A DNA stretch of 64,000 bases, taken from the NCBI GenBank assembly GCA_002363865.1, contig DEWY01000006.1, positions 434,001 through 498,000 of the forward strand. Reading direction: 5' to 3'. The translations under genes were made by a program, and so were the position numbers. Under the pieces are notes generated by a model. The model did no database searches and was not told the origin of the DNA. It was given only the letters and a program-made list of their open reading frames with translations. This stretch comes from Caulobacteraceae bacterium UBA3198. GTDB lineage: Bacteria; Pseudomonadota; Alphaproteobacteria; Caulobacterales; Caulobacteraceae. Below are positions 44,171 through 52,905 of the stretch, in pieces. How positions within the stretch are numbered: the stretch's first letter is position 1; each line of letters starts with the position of its first letter.

Positions 44171-44472
44171 ATCTCGCAGCCAGACCCGCCGCCGCAGTCG
44201 GTCTGATTGACGTCGCCGCCGCCCGAGCGACGGCGGCTCTGGGCGACCCACTGGCTCTTGGGCTTGCAGACCTTCTGGGTCGACAGCCGCGAACCCGGGA
44301 TTTCAACCCGCCGACAGATGACCGGATCGGTCTCAGGCGCCGGCGGCGCTTCGCCGTCGACCTCGACGCCCGCCACCTCGGTGGCCGCTTCCTGTGGCGG
44401 CGTCGCGTCCTGGGCGGCCGCCGGGCCGGCCAGCAGGATCGCCGCCAGGGCGGTGAGCAGGATATGGCGCAT
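44149..44472 (-). CDS. small exported hypothetical protein
   Basis: The 107-residue product begins MRHILLTALAAILLAGPAAAQ, a clear signal peptide, followed by an acidic linker and a mature part with PVICRRVEIPGSRLSTQKVC and, at the end, DCGGGSGCEI. The four cysteines could form disulfides. The pattern CRR-x-x-x-TGSR-like followed by KVC is a motif I recall in Caulobacterales/Sphingomonad exported proteins of unknown role. The open frame extends upstream but this ATG gives the signal sequence. Confidence 0.75.
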   Translation of the reverse strand: MRHILLTALAAILLAGPAAAQDATPPQEAATEVAGVEVDGEAPPAPETDPVICRRVEIPGSRLSTQKVCKPKSQWVAQSRRRSGGGDVNQTDCGGGSGCEIYALPST

Positions 44473-44603
44473 GAACTTCAGGTCCCCATCAAGCCGAAGC
44501 GCCAAATTTGACCGCTCAGAGACGGGGGACAAGCGAAATGTCCGCCGCCTGGGCCATGCCGGTCTCCACGCCCCTGTTTCGGGCGGCCTGCGCCAATGGG
44601 CCG

Positions 44604-45134
44604 TCAGCGTCCTGACGCGGCTTTGAGCTTGCGGCGGCCCTTGGCGGGCTTGGCCGGCGCCAGGGCCTCCAGCCGCTCGGCCGCCCGATTCAGCAGCTCG
44701 ACCAGACCCGGATCCCCGAGCCGGGCGGCGGCCTCCGGCAGGGTCATCCACCGGCGACGCCTCTGACCACGTTCAGGCCAGCGGTCCAGCTGGCGGGTCA
44801 CCCGCATGAGATAGAGGGTCACCTCCACATCCTCCCGACGGTCGCCACGGATGCGCACAGTGGGGTAGGCGCCGAGCGCCACATCCTCAACCTCCCCTTC
44901 GACGCCGGCCTCCTCCAGGGCCTCCTGGGCCGCGGACTCCCACGGCGTGCGGCCGTTCATCAGCCCGCCCTTGGGGAAGACCCAGCGTCCGGTGCGCCGG
45001 GAGGTGACGAGCAGGACCGAGACCCCCTTGTCGGTCACGCGATAGGGCACGGCGCCAGCCTGTCGCGTCGGCGCCTGGGCCGACCGGGGGGCTGGCGCTG
45101 GCCCCCGCCACCAGTCGATGAATCGTCGCAGCAT
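44604..45134 (-). CDS. NUDIX hydrolase
   Basis: The 176-residue protein has the NUDIX box GLMNGRTPWESAAQEALEEAGV, with the EE metal ligands kept and Gln in place of the usual Arg of RExxEE. WVFPKGGLMNGRTP is typical of diadenosine/inositol-polyphosphate-type hydrolases. ATG 45134 follows AAGGAAGG; a longer frame start adds 14 residues. It is divergent from imuA. The C-terminus is Lys/Arg-rich. Confidence 0.88.
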   Translation of the reverse strand: MLRRFIDWWRGPAPAPRSAQAPTRQAGAVPYRVTDKGVSVLLVTSRRTGRWVFPKGGLMNGRTPWESAAQEALEEAGVEGEVEDVALGAYPTVRIRGDRREDVEVTLYLMRVTRQLDRWPERGQRRRRWMTLPEAAARLGDPGLVELLNRAAERLEALAPAKPAKGRRKLKAASGR

Positions 45135-45311
45135 GCGCGCCCTTCCTTGCGATGCGGCGCCTGGATGAGGACGCAACGCGGGGCGCGGGCTTCCGGTTCT
45201 TGGTCCGGAGGACGCCCACGCGGTCCCTGGGGGTATCAGATTCGCCGGGCCCGGCGAGGGGTCAGGCTTGGACTCATTCTGGGTTGATTGACTCTGGCGG
45301 ACTCCAGACTA

Positions 45312-45326
45312 GAACAAAAGAAGAAC
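45312..45326 (+). promoter_or_regulatory. LexA (SOS) box of the imuAB-dnaE2 operon
   Basis: GAAC at 45312-45315 and GAAC at 45323-45326 are seven bases apart, the direct-repeat LexA operator known for Alphaproteobacteria (GTTC-N7-GTTC on the other strand). It lies 16 bases before the imuA ATG, where LexA would block transcription. Confidence 0.85.
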
Positions 45327-45342
45327 GAAAGGATGAGGAGCC

Positions 45343-46191
45343 ATGGCCGGTTTTCGCAGCGGGCGTCTGGACGCCGTGCGGGCGAAGATCGCCGCCCTGG
45401 AGACGGGCGGACGGGAGGAGTCTGAGTCCCTGTCCTTCGGCGACCCGACGGTGGACCGCTGCTTCCCCGGCGGTCGGGGTCTGCCCCTCCACCGCTGGCA
45501 TGAGCTGGGGGGCGAGGGCATGGAGGCCGAGACCGCCGCGGCGCCCGCCGCCTTCGCCGCCCTGCTGGCGCGGCCTCTGCTGAAGGCGGGACCGGCGGTG
45601 TGGATCGCCCGGCGGGACGACCTGCACCCGCCGGGACTGGCGGGGCTGGGTTTCCCCTCAGGCGGGTTGATCGAGGTCTGGGTCCGGGACGAGGCCCAGG
45701 CCCTGGCCGCGGCCGAGGACGCCCTGGGGGCGTCCGGGGTGGGGGCGGTGATCGTCGAGGCCCAGGCCTGTGACCTGACGGCGGGCCGCAGGCTGCAGCT
45801 GGCCTGTGAGAAGGGCCAGGCCACCGGCTTCCTGATCGCCCGGCGGCCCTTTGGCGGCGGGGCGGCCGGGATGGCCGGCGGATCGGCGGCGGCCACCCGC
45901 TGGTCCATCGCCTCGGCCCCCAGCCAGCCAGCGGCCGGGCGGCCGGGGCTGGGGCCGCCCCGCTGGCGGGCGACCCTGGAACGCTGCCGCGGCGGGCGTC
46001 CCGGCGCCTGGCTGTTCGAAAGTCCCGGGGCCTATTCAGATACGGAGATCCAGGATGACGCGCATCCTCTGCGCCTGGTCGCCGACCTGGGCGATCGACA
46101 ACTGGCGCCGGCGCAACCCGCCCGCCCCGCAGACCCGCCTGTCCCCTTCCCCGTCGGAGGCGAGGACGCCGCCCGGCGCCGCCGCGCCTGA
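45343..46191 (+). CDS. imuA: ImuA, SOS mutagenesis RecA-like protein
   Basis: ImuA works with ImuB and DnaE2 in damage-induced mutagenesis. The 282-residue protein has the family start GRLDAVRAKIAALE, PTVDRCFPGGRGLPLHRWHELGG, PAVWIARRDDLHPPGLAGLGF and a RecA/SulA-like core (VGAVIVEAQACDLTAGRRLQLACEKG). No Walker A is obvious, as usual for ImuA. GAGGAG precedes the ATG. The frame ends 137 bases inside imuB, an unusually long overlap that suggests a lost stop codon and an added tail. Confidence 0.9.
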   Translation: MAGFRSGRLDAVRAKIAALETGGREESESLSFGDPTVDRCFPGGRGLPLHRWHELGGEGMEAETAAAPAAFAALLARPLLKAGPAVWIARRDDLHPPGLAGLGFPSGGLIEVWVRDEAQALAAAEDALGASGVGAVIVEAQACDLTAGRRLQLACEKGQATGFLIARRPFGGGAAGMAGGSAAATRWSIASAPSQPAAGRPGLGPPRWRATLERCRGGRPGAWLFESPGAYSDTEIQDDAHPLRLVADLGDRQLAPAQPARPADPPVPFPVGGEDAARRRRA

Positions 46192-47632
46192 GGCGCCCCT
46201 GGCCCTGGTGGAGACGAGCCGTGGAACCCGACGCCTGGCGGCTTTGGACCGCGCGGCCGCGGCCCTGGGCCTGTTTCCCGGCCAGAAGGCCGCCGACGCC
46301 CTGGCCTATGTCCCGAACCTCGTCACCGCAGAGGCCGAACCCGAGGCCGACGCCCAGGCTCTGCTGGCCCTGGTGGACTGGTGCGTGCGGTTTTCGCCGG
46401 CCGTGGCGCCCAACCCCCCCGACGGCCTATTCCTCGACGTGACGGGGCTGGCCCATCTGTGGGGAGGCGAGGCCGCCCTGGTGGCCGACTTCCGCCGACG
46501 TCTCGCCCGCAACGACCTGCCCGTGGTCTGCGGCGTGGCCGATACGCCGGGCGCGGCCTGGGCCCTGGCCCGCCACGGGGATGGGGCCAGCCTCTGTCCG
46601 CCGGGCCGGCAGGGCGAGGTGCTTGACCATCTGCCCCCCAGCGCCCTGCGGATTTCAGAGGCCGCCTGCGCCCAGCTGGAGCGCCTGGGCCTGCGCCGGA
46701 TCGGGGAGGTCCGCCGCCTGCCCCGCAGCCAGCTGGCCCGGCGCTTTGGCCTGGAGCTGATCACCCGCCTGGATCAGGCCATGGGCGAGGCGCCCGAGGC
46801 CCTGGCCTTCCGCCGGCCGGCCAATCCCTGGTTCGACCGTCTGGCCCTGGCCGAGCCGATCAGCAGCCCGGACGACCTGGCCCGGGTGTGCGGCGACATC
46901 GTCGAACGGCTCTGCGCCCGGCTGACCGCCGAGGGCCAGGGCGCCCGGCGCTTCGAGATCGCCTATCACCGGGTGGACGGCCGTCCCCAGACCGTGGAGG
47001 TGGGCCTGGCCGTGGGCGCCCGGGAGGCGGCGCGGATCACCCGCCTCTTCCTGCCCAGGCTCGACCAGGTGGATCCAGGCTTTGGGGTGGAGCAGGTGAC
47101 CCTGGCGGCCTTTGAGGTCGAGGCCCTGAGCGCCCGCCAAACGGCCCTGACCTCGGAGCCGGCCGCGGCCGGGGGCGGCGAGATCGCGCCTTTGGTAGAC
47201 CGCCTGGCCAACCGCCTGGGGGCCGAGCGGGTCTGGACCAGCCAGGTGGTGGAGAGCCATGTGCCCGAACGGGCGGTGGCGCGGCGAGCGCCCCTGTCCC
47301 CTGAACCCCCGGCCCGCTGGGACCCGGCGCGGCCACGGCCGATCCGCCTGTTCCGACGGCCCGAGCCCATCGAGGCCACGGCCCCCGTGCCCGATGATCC
47401 GCCGGTGCAGTTCCGCTGGCGGGGCCAGCTGCATCGGGTACGCCTGGCCGAGGGACCCGAGCGGATCGCCGAAGAATGGTGGAAGGCGCCCATCGGGGCG
47501 GTCTCGTCCACCCATGTGCGGGACTATTACCGGGTGGAGGACCAGGCGGGCGGCCGCTTCTGGATCTTCCGCTCAGGCCTCTATGCGGCCGGCGCCCCGG
47601 CGAAGTGGTGGCTGCACGGCCTTTTTCCCTGA
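46055..47632 (+). CDS. imuB: ImuB, catalytically inactive Y-family polymerase
   Basis: ImuB is the hub that links DnaE2 to the beta clamp. The 525-residue protein has the Y-family fold but the N-terminal metal-binding Asp motif is replaced (ILCAWSPTWAIDNWRRRN), then FLDVTGLAHLWGGEAAL and RLGLRRIGEVRRLPRSQLARRFG. The C-terminal extension contains RRPEPIEATAPVPDDPPVQFRWRG and WW...HVRDYYRVEDQ, characteristic of ImuB. Start ATG 46055 lies inside imuA. The length fits relatives. Confidence 0.93.
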   Translation: MTRILCAWSPTWAIDNWRRRNPPAPQTRLSPSPSEARTPPGAAAPEAPLALVETSRGTRRLAALDRAAAALGLFPGQKAADALAYVPNLVTAEAEPEADAQALLALVDWCVRFSPAVAPNPPDGLFLDVTGLAHLWGGEAALVADFRRRLARNDLPVVCGVADTPGAAWALARHGDGASLCPPGRQGEVLDHLPPSALRISEAACAQLERLGLRRIGEVRRLPRSQLARRFGLELITRLDQAMGEAPEALAFRRPANPWFDRLALAEPISSPDDLARVCGDIVERLCARLTAEGQGARRFEIAYHRVDGRPQTVEVGLAVGAREAARITRLFLPRLDQVDPGFGVEQVTLAAFEVEALSARQTALTSEPAAAGGGEIAPLVDRLANRLGAERVWTSQVVESHVPERAVARRAPLSPEPPARWDPARPRPIRLFRRPEPIEATAPVPDDPPVQFRWRGQLHRVRLAEGPERIAEEWWKAPIGAVSSTHVRDYYRVEDQAGGRFWIFRSGLYAAGAPAKWWLHGLFP

Positions 47633-47657
47633 CACCAGACTTAGACACGAGGACCCG

Positions 47658-48062
47658 ATGAAACCCAAGATTTCCCTGATCACCCTGGCGGTTCGCGACT
47701 TCCCCCGAATGCTGACCTTCTATCGCGACGGACTGGGCTTCCCGACCCACAACTTCCAGGAGGGGGAGGACTTCTGCATGTTCGCCCTTGAGGGCAGCTG
47801 GCTGGCCCTATTCCCTCGCGAGGCCTCCGCCGAGGACGCGGGTGTTTCTCCGGAAGGCTCCGGCTTTTCGGGTGTGGTCCTGTCCCACAACGCACCCTCT
47901 CGCACCGAGGTGGACAGCGTATTTGCTCATGTGTTGAGCGTGGGAGCCCAGGAGATCAAAGCGCCCCAGGAGGTCTTCTGGGGCGGCTATTCCGGTTACT
48001 TCGCCGACCCTGAAGGCAACCTCTGGGAAGTGGCCCACAATCCATTCACCGATCTGAGCTGA
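47658..48062 (+). CDS. VOC (glyoxalase-fold) family protein
   Basis: The 134-residue protein is a single VOC module: ISLITLAVRDFPRMLTFYRDGLGFP at the start, ending GYFADPEGNLWEVAHNP. The metal-type residues are only partly visible (Glu in WEVAHNP). GAGGACC precedes ATG 47658. It is 25 bases after imuB and one base before dnaE2, so it is inside the SOS operon, where the standard cassette has no such gene. Substrate unknown. Confidence 0.9.
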   Translation: MKPKISLITLAVRDFPRMLTFYRDGLGFPTHNFQEGEDFCMFALEGSWLALFPREASAEDAGVSPEGSGFSGVVLSHNAPSRTEVDSVFAHVLSVGAQEIKAPQEVFWGGYSGYFADPEGNLWEVAHNPFTDLS

Positions 48063-48063
48063 C

Positions 48064-51000
48064 ATGCCCGCCTATGCCGAGCTGATGGCGGCCAGCAACT
48101 TCTCCTTCCTGAAGGGCGCCTCGCACCCCTGGGAGCTGGTGGCCACCGCCGAGGCCCTGGGGATTTCGGCCATCGGCGTCTGTGACCGTAACAGCCTGGC
48201 GGGCGTGGTGCGGGCCTGGAGCGCCGGGCGCGAGTGCAACATCAGGGTCCTGACCGGCGCCCGGCTGGACTTCGCCGACGGGACGCCGAGCCTGGTCTGC
48301 TACCCCAAGGACCGGGAGGCCTATGGCCGCCTGACCCGCCTGCTGACGCTCGGCCAGCGGCGGGCGAAGAAGGGGGGCTGCGAGCTCTTCTACGAGGACT
48401 TCGCCGCCCATGCGGAGGGTCAGGTGGCGCTGACCGTGCCGCCGCAGAAGTTGGACGAGGCCTTCGCTCAGGCCCTGGCCAGGCTGGCAGGCGACTTCCG
48501 GGGCCAGGTCTGGCTGGCCGCAGCGCGGGGCTATGGCGCCCGGGATCTGCCGCGGCTGGCCCATCTGCAGGCCCTGGCTGCGGCCAGCGGCGCCCCCATG
48601 ACGGCGGTCAATGACGTGCTCTATCACGGGCCCGAGCGGCGGCCTTTGCAGGACGTCCTGACCTGCATCGCCGAAAAGACCACCATCGATCAGGCCGGCT
48701 GGCGCCTGGCGGCCAACGCCGAGCGACACCTGAAGTCGCCCTCCGAAATGGCCCGCCTGTTCGCCCGCTTCCCAGAGGCCCTGGCGCAGTCGACCCTCGT
48801 CGCTGGCCTGATCGACTTCGACCTGTCGGAGCTGCGCTACGATTATCCCGACGAGCCCGTGCCGCCGGGCAAGACCCCCATCGCCCACCTGCGCGACATC
48901 ACCTGGCGCGGCGCTTCCCAGCGCTACCGGCGGGGCGTGCCCGACAAGGTGCGAAAGCTGCTGAACCACGAGCTCGATCTGATCGAGCGGCTGGACTACG
49001 CCAACTATTTCCTCACCGTCCACGACATCGTCGCCTGGGCGAGGGCTCAGGGCATCCTCTGCCAGGGGCGGGGATCGGCGGCCAATTCCTGCGTCTGTTT
49101 CTGTCTGGGCGTCACGGCGGTGGACCCCACCAAGCCCGACCAGGACCTGCTGTTTTCCCGCTTCATCTCCGAGGAGCGCGGCGAGCCCCCGGACATCGAC
49201 GTGGATTTCGAGCACGAGCGGCGCGAAGAGGTGATGCAGTACGTCTATGGCCGCTATGGCCGCGACCGGGCGGCGATCTGCGCCACCGTCATCCACTATC
49301 GCCCCCGCATGGCCATCCGCCAGGTGGGCAAGGCGCTGGGCCTCACTGAGGATGTCACCGCAGCCCTGGCCGGCACGGTCTGGGGCAGCTACGGGACCGG
49401 CACCCCCGATGATCATGTCCGCCAGACGGGCCTGGACCCCGACAACCCCCAGATCCGCCGGGCCACGACGCTCGCCACAGAGCTGATCGGCTTTCCCCGG
49501 CACCTGTCGCAGCACGTGGGCGGCTTCATCCTCACCAAGCGGCGGCTGGACGAGACCGTGCCCATCGGCAACGGGGCCATGAAGGACCGCACCTTCATCG
49601 AATGGGACAAGGACGACATCGATGCGCTGGGCCTGATGAAGGTCGACGTCCTGGCGCTCGGCATGCTGAGCGCCCTGCGCAAGAGCCTCTCCATGCTGCG
49701 GGCCGACCATGGCCAGCACCTGCACGACCTGGCCGACATCCCCCAGGAGGACCCGGCGGTCTACGAGATGCTGAGCCGCGCCGACTCCGTCGGCGTCTTC
49801 CAGGTGGAGAGCCGGGCCCAGATGTCCATGCTGCCCAGGCTCCAACCCCGACGGTTCTATGACCTGGTGATCGAGGTGGCCATCGTGCGGCCAGGCCCCA
49901 TTCAGGGGGACATGGTCCATCCCTATCTGCGCCGGCGGGAGGGCAAGGATCCGGTGGACTTCCCCGCCCCCCATCCCGACCACGGCCCGGCCGACGAGCT
50001 GAAACAGGTGCTGGGCAAGACGCTGGGGGTGCCGCTCTTCCAGGAACAGGCCATGCGCCTGGCCATCGAGGCGGCCAGGTTCACCGACGCCGAGGCCAAC
50101 GGCCTGCGCCGGGCCATGGCCACCTTCCGCCACCACGGCAATGTGGGGGACTATGGGGTCAAGTTCATCGAAGGCATGGTCGCCCGGGGCTATGATCCCG
50201 ACTTCGCCCGGCGGTGCTTCGCCCAGATCGAAGGCTTCGGCTCCTATGGCTTCCCCGAGAGCCACGCCATCAGCTTCGCGCTGCTGGTCTACGCCTCGGC
50301 CTGGATCAAGCAGCGCTGGCCCGACGTCTTCTGCGCAGCCCTGCTCAACAGCCAGCCCATGGGGTTCTACCAGCCGGCCCAGCTGGTCCGCGACGCCCGC
50401 GACCACGGGGTGGAGGTGCGCGGCCCCGACATCCTGGCCAGCGCTTGGGACTGCACTTTGGAGACCCCGGAGGCCCGGGGGCGGCTGAAGGCGGTGCGCC
50501 TGGGCCTGCGGATGATCAAGGGTCTGAACCGCGAGGAGATGGAGAGTCTGACCGCCGCGCGGGCGGCCGGGGCCGACACCCTGCCGCAGCTCGCCCGCCA
50601 GGCCCGCCTGTCGCAGCGGTCCCTGGAGCTGCTGGCCGAGGCCGACGCCTGCCGGTCGCTGGGACTCGACCGGCGCGCAGCCCTGTGGCTGGCCAAGGGG
50701 CTGACCGGCGAGGGCCGGGTGGAGGACACCGCCCCCCTGTTCGCCGGCCAAGGCGGCCTGGGCGCGACGGAGGTCCAGGCCGATCTGCCCCTAATGAGCC
50801 TGCCCCATCAGGTGGCCGAGGATTACCGGACCACGCGCCTGTCCCTGAAGGCCCACCCTTGCGGCTTCTTCCGCCGGGGGCTGGCCGACCGCGGCGCGGT
50901 TCCCGCCGCCCAGCTTTCGGCCCTGCGGCACGGGGCCAAGGTCTGCGTGGCCGGCCTCGTCCTGGTCCGCCAGCGCCCGGGCACGGCGAAGGGGGTCACC

Positions 51001-51264
51001 TTCGTCACCCTGGAGGACGAGACTGGCCCGGCCAATCTGGTGATCTGGAAGGACGCCTTCGAGGCTCACCGCCGCCTGGTGATGACCTCGGCCTTCCTGC
51101 TGGTCCACGGCCGGCTGCAGAAGGCCGGGGAGGTGATCCATGTGGTCGCCGAGCGCTTCGAGGACCTGACGCCGCAGCTCTCTCGCCTGCGGGAGGACAA
51201 GGCCGAGATCCGCGCCGCCTCCAACGTCACCGGCCGCCTGATCCGCAGCCGGGATTTTCATTGA
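48064..51264 (+). CDS. dnaE2: error-prone DNA polymerase DnaE2 (ImuC)
   Basis: DnaE2 is the C-family polymerase of the SOS mutasome. The 1066-residue product starts YAELMAASNFSFLKGASHPWELV (PHP domain), has the catalytic acidic motif PPDIDVDFEHERREEVMQYVY, CQGRGSAANSCVCFCLG, the helix-hairpin-helix region and an OB-fold near 970-1040 (LVLVRQRPGTAKGVTFVTLEDETG). The DnaE2-specific short C-terminus lacks the tau-binding tail. It follows the VOC gene by one base. Confidence 0.97.
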   Translation: MPAYAELMAASNFSFLKGASHPWELVATAEALGISAIGVCDRNSLAGVVRAWSAGRECNIRVLTGARLDFADGTPSLVCYPKDREAYGRLTRLLTLGQRRAKKGGCELFYEDFAAHAEGQVALTVPPQKLDEAFAQALARLAGDFRGQVWLAAARGYGARDLPRLAHLQALAAASGAPMTAVNDVLYHGPERRPLQDVLTCIAEKTTIDQAGWRLAANAERHLKSPSEMARLFARFPEALAQSTLVAGLIDFDLSELRYDYPDEPVPPGKTPIAHLRDITWRGASQRYRRGVPDKVRKLLNHELDLIERLDYANYFLTVHDIVAWARAQGILCQGRGSAANSCVCFCLGVTAVDPTKPDQDLLFSRFISEERGEPPDIDVDFEHERREEVMQYVYGRYGRDRAAICATVIHYRPRMAIRQVGKALGLTEDVTAALAGTVWGSYGTGTPDDHVRQTGLDPDNPQIRRATTLATELIGFPRHLSQHVGGFILTKRRLDETVPIGNGAMKDRTFIEWDKDDIDALGLMKVDVLALGMLSALRKSLSMLRADHGQHLHDLADIPQEDPAVYEMLSRADSVGVFQVESRAQMSMLPRLQPRRFYDLVIEVAIVRPGPIQGDMVHPYLRRREGKDPVDFPAPHPDHGPADELKQVLGKTLGVPLFQEQAMRLAIEAARFTDAEANGLRRAMATFRHHGNVGDYGVKFIEGMVARGYDPDFARRCFAQIEGFGSYGFPESHAISFALLVYASAWIKQRWPDVFCAALLNSQPMGFYQPAQLVRDARDHGVEVRGPDILASAWDCTLETPEARGRLKAVRLGLRMIKGLNREEMESLTAARAAGADTLPQLARQARLSQRSLELLAEADACRSLGLDRRAALWLAKGLTGEGRVEDTAPLFAGQGGLGATEVQADLPLMSLPHQVAEDYRTTRLSLKAHPCGFFRRGLADRGAVPAAQLSALRHGAKVCVAGLVLVRQRPGTAKGVTFVTLEDETGPANLVIWKDAFEAHRRLVMTSAFLLVHGRLQKAGEVIHVVAERFEDLTPQLSRLREDKAEIRAASNVTGRLIRSRDFH

Positions 51265-51354
51265 GGCCCGGCGGGCGCATCCTGCGCCAACCCCCCTTGA
51301 CCCCGCCTTCGCCGCCCCGTCTCCTCCCTCGCGGATAGGAATGGAGACTTCGGG

Positions 51355-52896
51355 ATGCGGGTTTGGATCATGGCGGCGGCCCTGGCGCTGGCGGCCACGC
51401 CGGCGGGCGCCGAGACGGTGCGGGCCAGCGTCGAGAGCGGGGTCCTGGCCGGCGAGGCCACGGACCGGGCGCGGATCTTCCGCAGCATCCCCTACGCCGC
51501 CCCGCCGGTGGGGCCCTTGCGCTGGGCGCCGCCGCAGGCGCCCCAACCCTGGACCGGCGCGCGGCCGGCGGTGGAGGCCGGCCCCTCCTGTCCCCAGCCC
51601 ATGCGCGAGGACGGCGCCCCCAACGCCGGCGGCGCCAATGGGCCGATGAGCGAGGACTGCCTGCAGCTCAACGTCTTCGCGCCCTTGGCCAAGCCGGGGG
51701 CCAAGCCGGGGGCCAAGCCCGCCCCGGTCATGGTGTGGATCCATGGCGGCTCGCACCGCACCGGCGCCGGCTGGGTCTATGACGGCCAGAACTTCGCCCG
51801 CGACGGGGTGGTGCTGGTGGCGATCAATTATCGCCTGGGCCCGCTGGGCTATTTCGCTCACCCCGCCCTGACCAAGGCTGCCCTAAGCATGAAAGGAGGC
51901 GCCAAGGCGCCCCTGGGCTCCTATGGGCTGATGGACCAGATCGCGGCGCTGAAATGGGTCCAGCGCAATATCGCCGCCTTCGGGGGCGATCCAACCAATG
52001 TGACGGTCTTCGGCGAGTCCGCCGGCGGCATGAGCACGCTGGCCCTGCTGGCCGCGCCCGACGCTAAGGGCCTGTTCCAAAAGGCTATCATTCAGTCTGG
52101 CGGCGGCTGGTTCGAGCCGGGCAGCCTGGCGGCCCAGGAAAAGGTCGGGGTCGCCGCCGCCGAAAAGCTTGGCCTGCCCGCCAAGGCCACGGTCGCCCAG
52201 CTGCGCGCCGTCCCGACCGAGACCCTGATCGCGCAGATCGACGGCGACTTCGGCCCCTTCCCCGACGGCCGGCTTTTGCCGCGCACCGCCACCCAGGCCT
52301 TCGCCGCCGGCGCCGAGATCGACGTACCGATGATCATCGGCTGGAACAATGGGGAGGACAGCCTGCTGGGCGGTCCAGGCGGCGGGGCGCGGTTCGCCGC
52401 CAGCCTGCCGCCCATGGCGCGGGCCTTCTATGAGGAGGCCGCCGCCGAAGGCGACGAGGCGCTCGGCCGGGCGGTGTTCACCGACCGGGTGTTCGGAGCC
52501 CCGGCCCGCTGGATCGCAGGCCAAGGCGCCGACGGGGCGCCGGTCTTCCTCTATCACTTCTCCTATGTGGGCGACCGGTTCCGGCGCATGCTGACCCGCG
52601 CCCATCACGCCGCCGAAATCCAGTATGTGTTCGAATACTGGGGCCGGCGGACCCCCGACAGCGTGGTCAGCGACGAGGACCGGGCCATGGCCACCCTGAT
52701 GCATGGCTGCTGGGTGGCCTTCGCCCGGGCCGGCGCGCCGGCCTGCAAGGACCAGGCCTGGCCGGCCTATGACCCGGTGTCAGATCAGCTGCTGGAATTC
52801 GGATCGGAAACGGGCGTGCGCCAAGGTTTCTCCCGACGACAGTTCGACGCGCTGGAGCAGTTCACCCTGCCGACTCTGGCCCTGCCCGCCCCTTAG
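51355..52896 (+). CDS. exported type-B carboxylesterase
   Basis: The 513-residue protein has a signal peptide (MAAALALAATPAGAE), then FRSIPYAAPPVGPLRW, SEDCLQLNVFAP, VMVWIHGGSHRTGAG (oxyanion), nucleophile FGESAGGMSTLALL, and C-terminal His in LTRAHHAAEIQYVF. This is a complete carboxylesterase-B. A 12-base unit is repeated three times at 51688-51720 and encodes a KPGA repeat. GGAG precedes the ATG. It follows dnaE2 by 90 bases, probably with its own promoter. Confidence 0.93.
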   Translation: MRVWIMAAALALAATPAGAETVRASVESGVLAGEATDRARIFRSIPYAAPPVGPLRWAPPQAPQPWTGARPAVEAGPSCPQPMREDGAPNAGGANGPMSEDCLQLNVFAPLAKPGAKPGAKPAPVMVWIHGGSHRTGAGWVYDGQNFARDGVVLVAINYRLGPLGYFAHPALTKAALSMKGGAKAPLGSYGLMDQIAALKWVQRNIAAFGGDPTNVTVFGESAGGMSTLALLAAPDAKGLFQKAIIQSGGGWFEPGSLAAQEKVGVAAAEKLGLPAKATVAQLRAVPTETLIAQIDGDFGPFPDGRLLPRTATQAFAAGAEIDVPMIIGWNNGEDSLLGGPGGGARFAASLPPMARAFYEEAAAEGDEALGRAVFTDRVFGAPARWIAGQGADGAPVFLYHFSYVGDRFRRMLTRAHHAAEIQYVFEYWGRRTPDSVVSDEDRAMATLMHGCWVAFARAGAPACKDQAWPAYDPVSDQLLEFGSETGVRQGFSRRQFDALEQFTLPTLALPAP

Positions 52897-52905
52897 GCTC
52901 CGGAC

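Noticed and set aside
44149..44751. A 200-residue extension of the small exported protein
   Set aside because: The internal ATG at 44472 begins a clear signal peptide; the upstream extension overlaps the NUDIX gene end and is not conserved in type.
48046..50751. A 901-residue open frame on the minus strand opposite dnaE2
   Set aside because: It mirrors the GC-rich codons of dnaE2, has Gly/Gln/His-rich low-complexity sequence and no domain. It is a typical antisense shadow.
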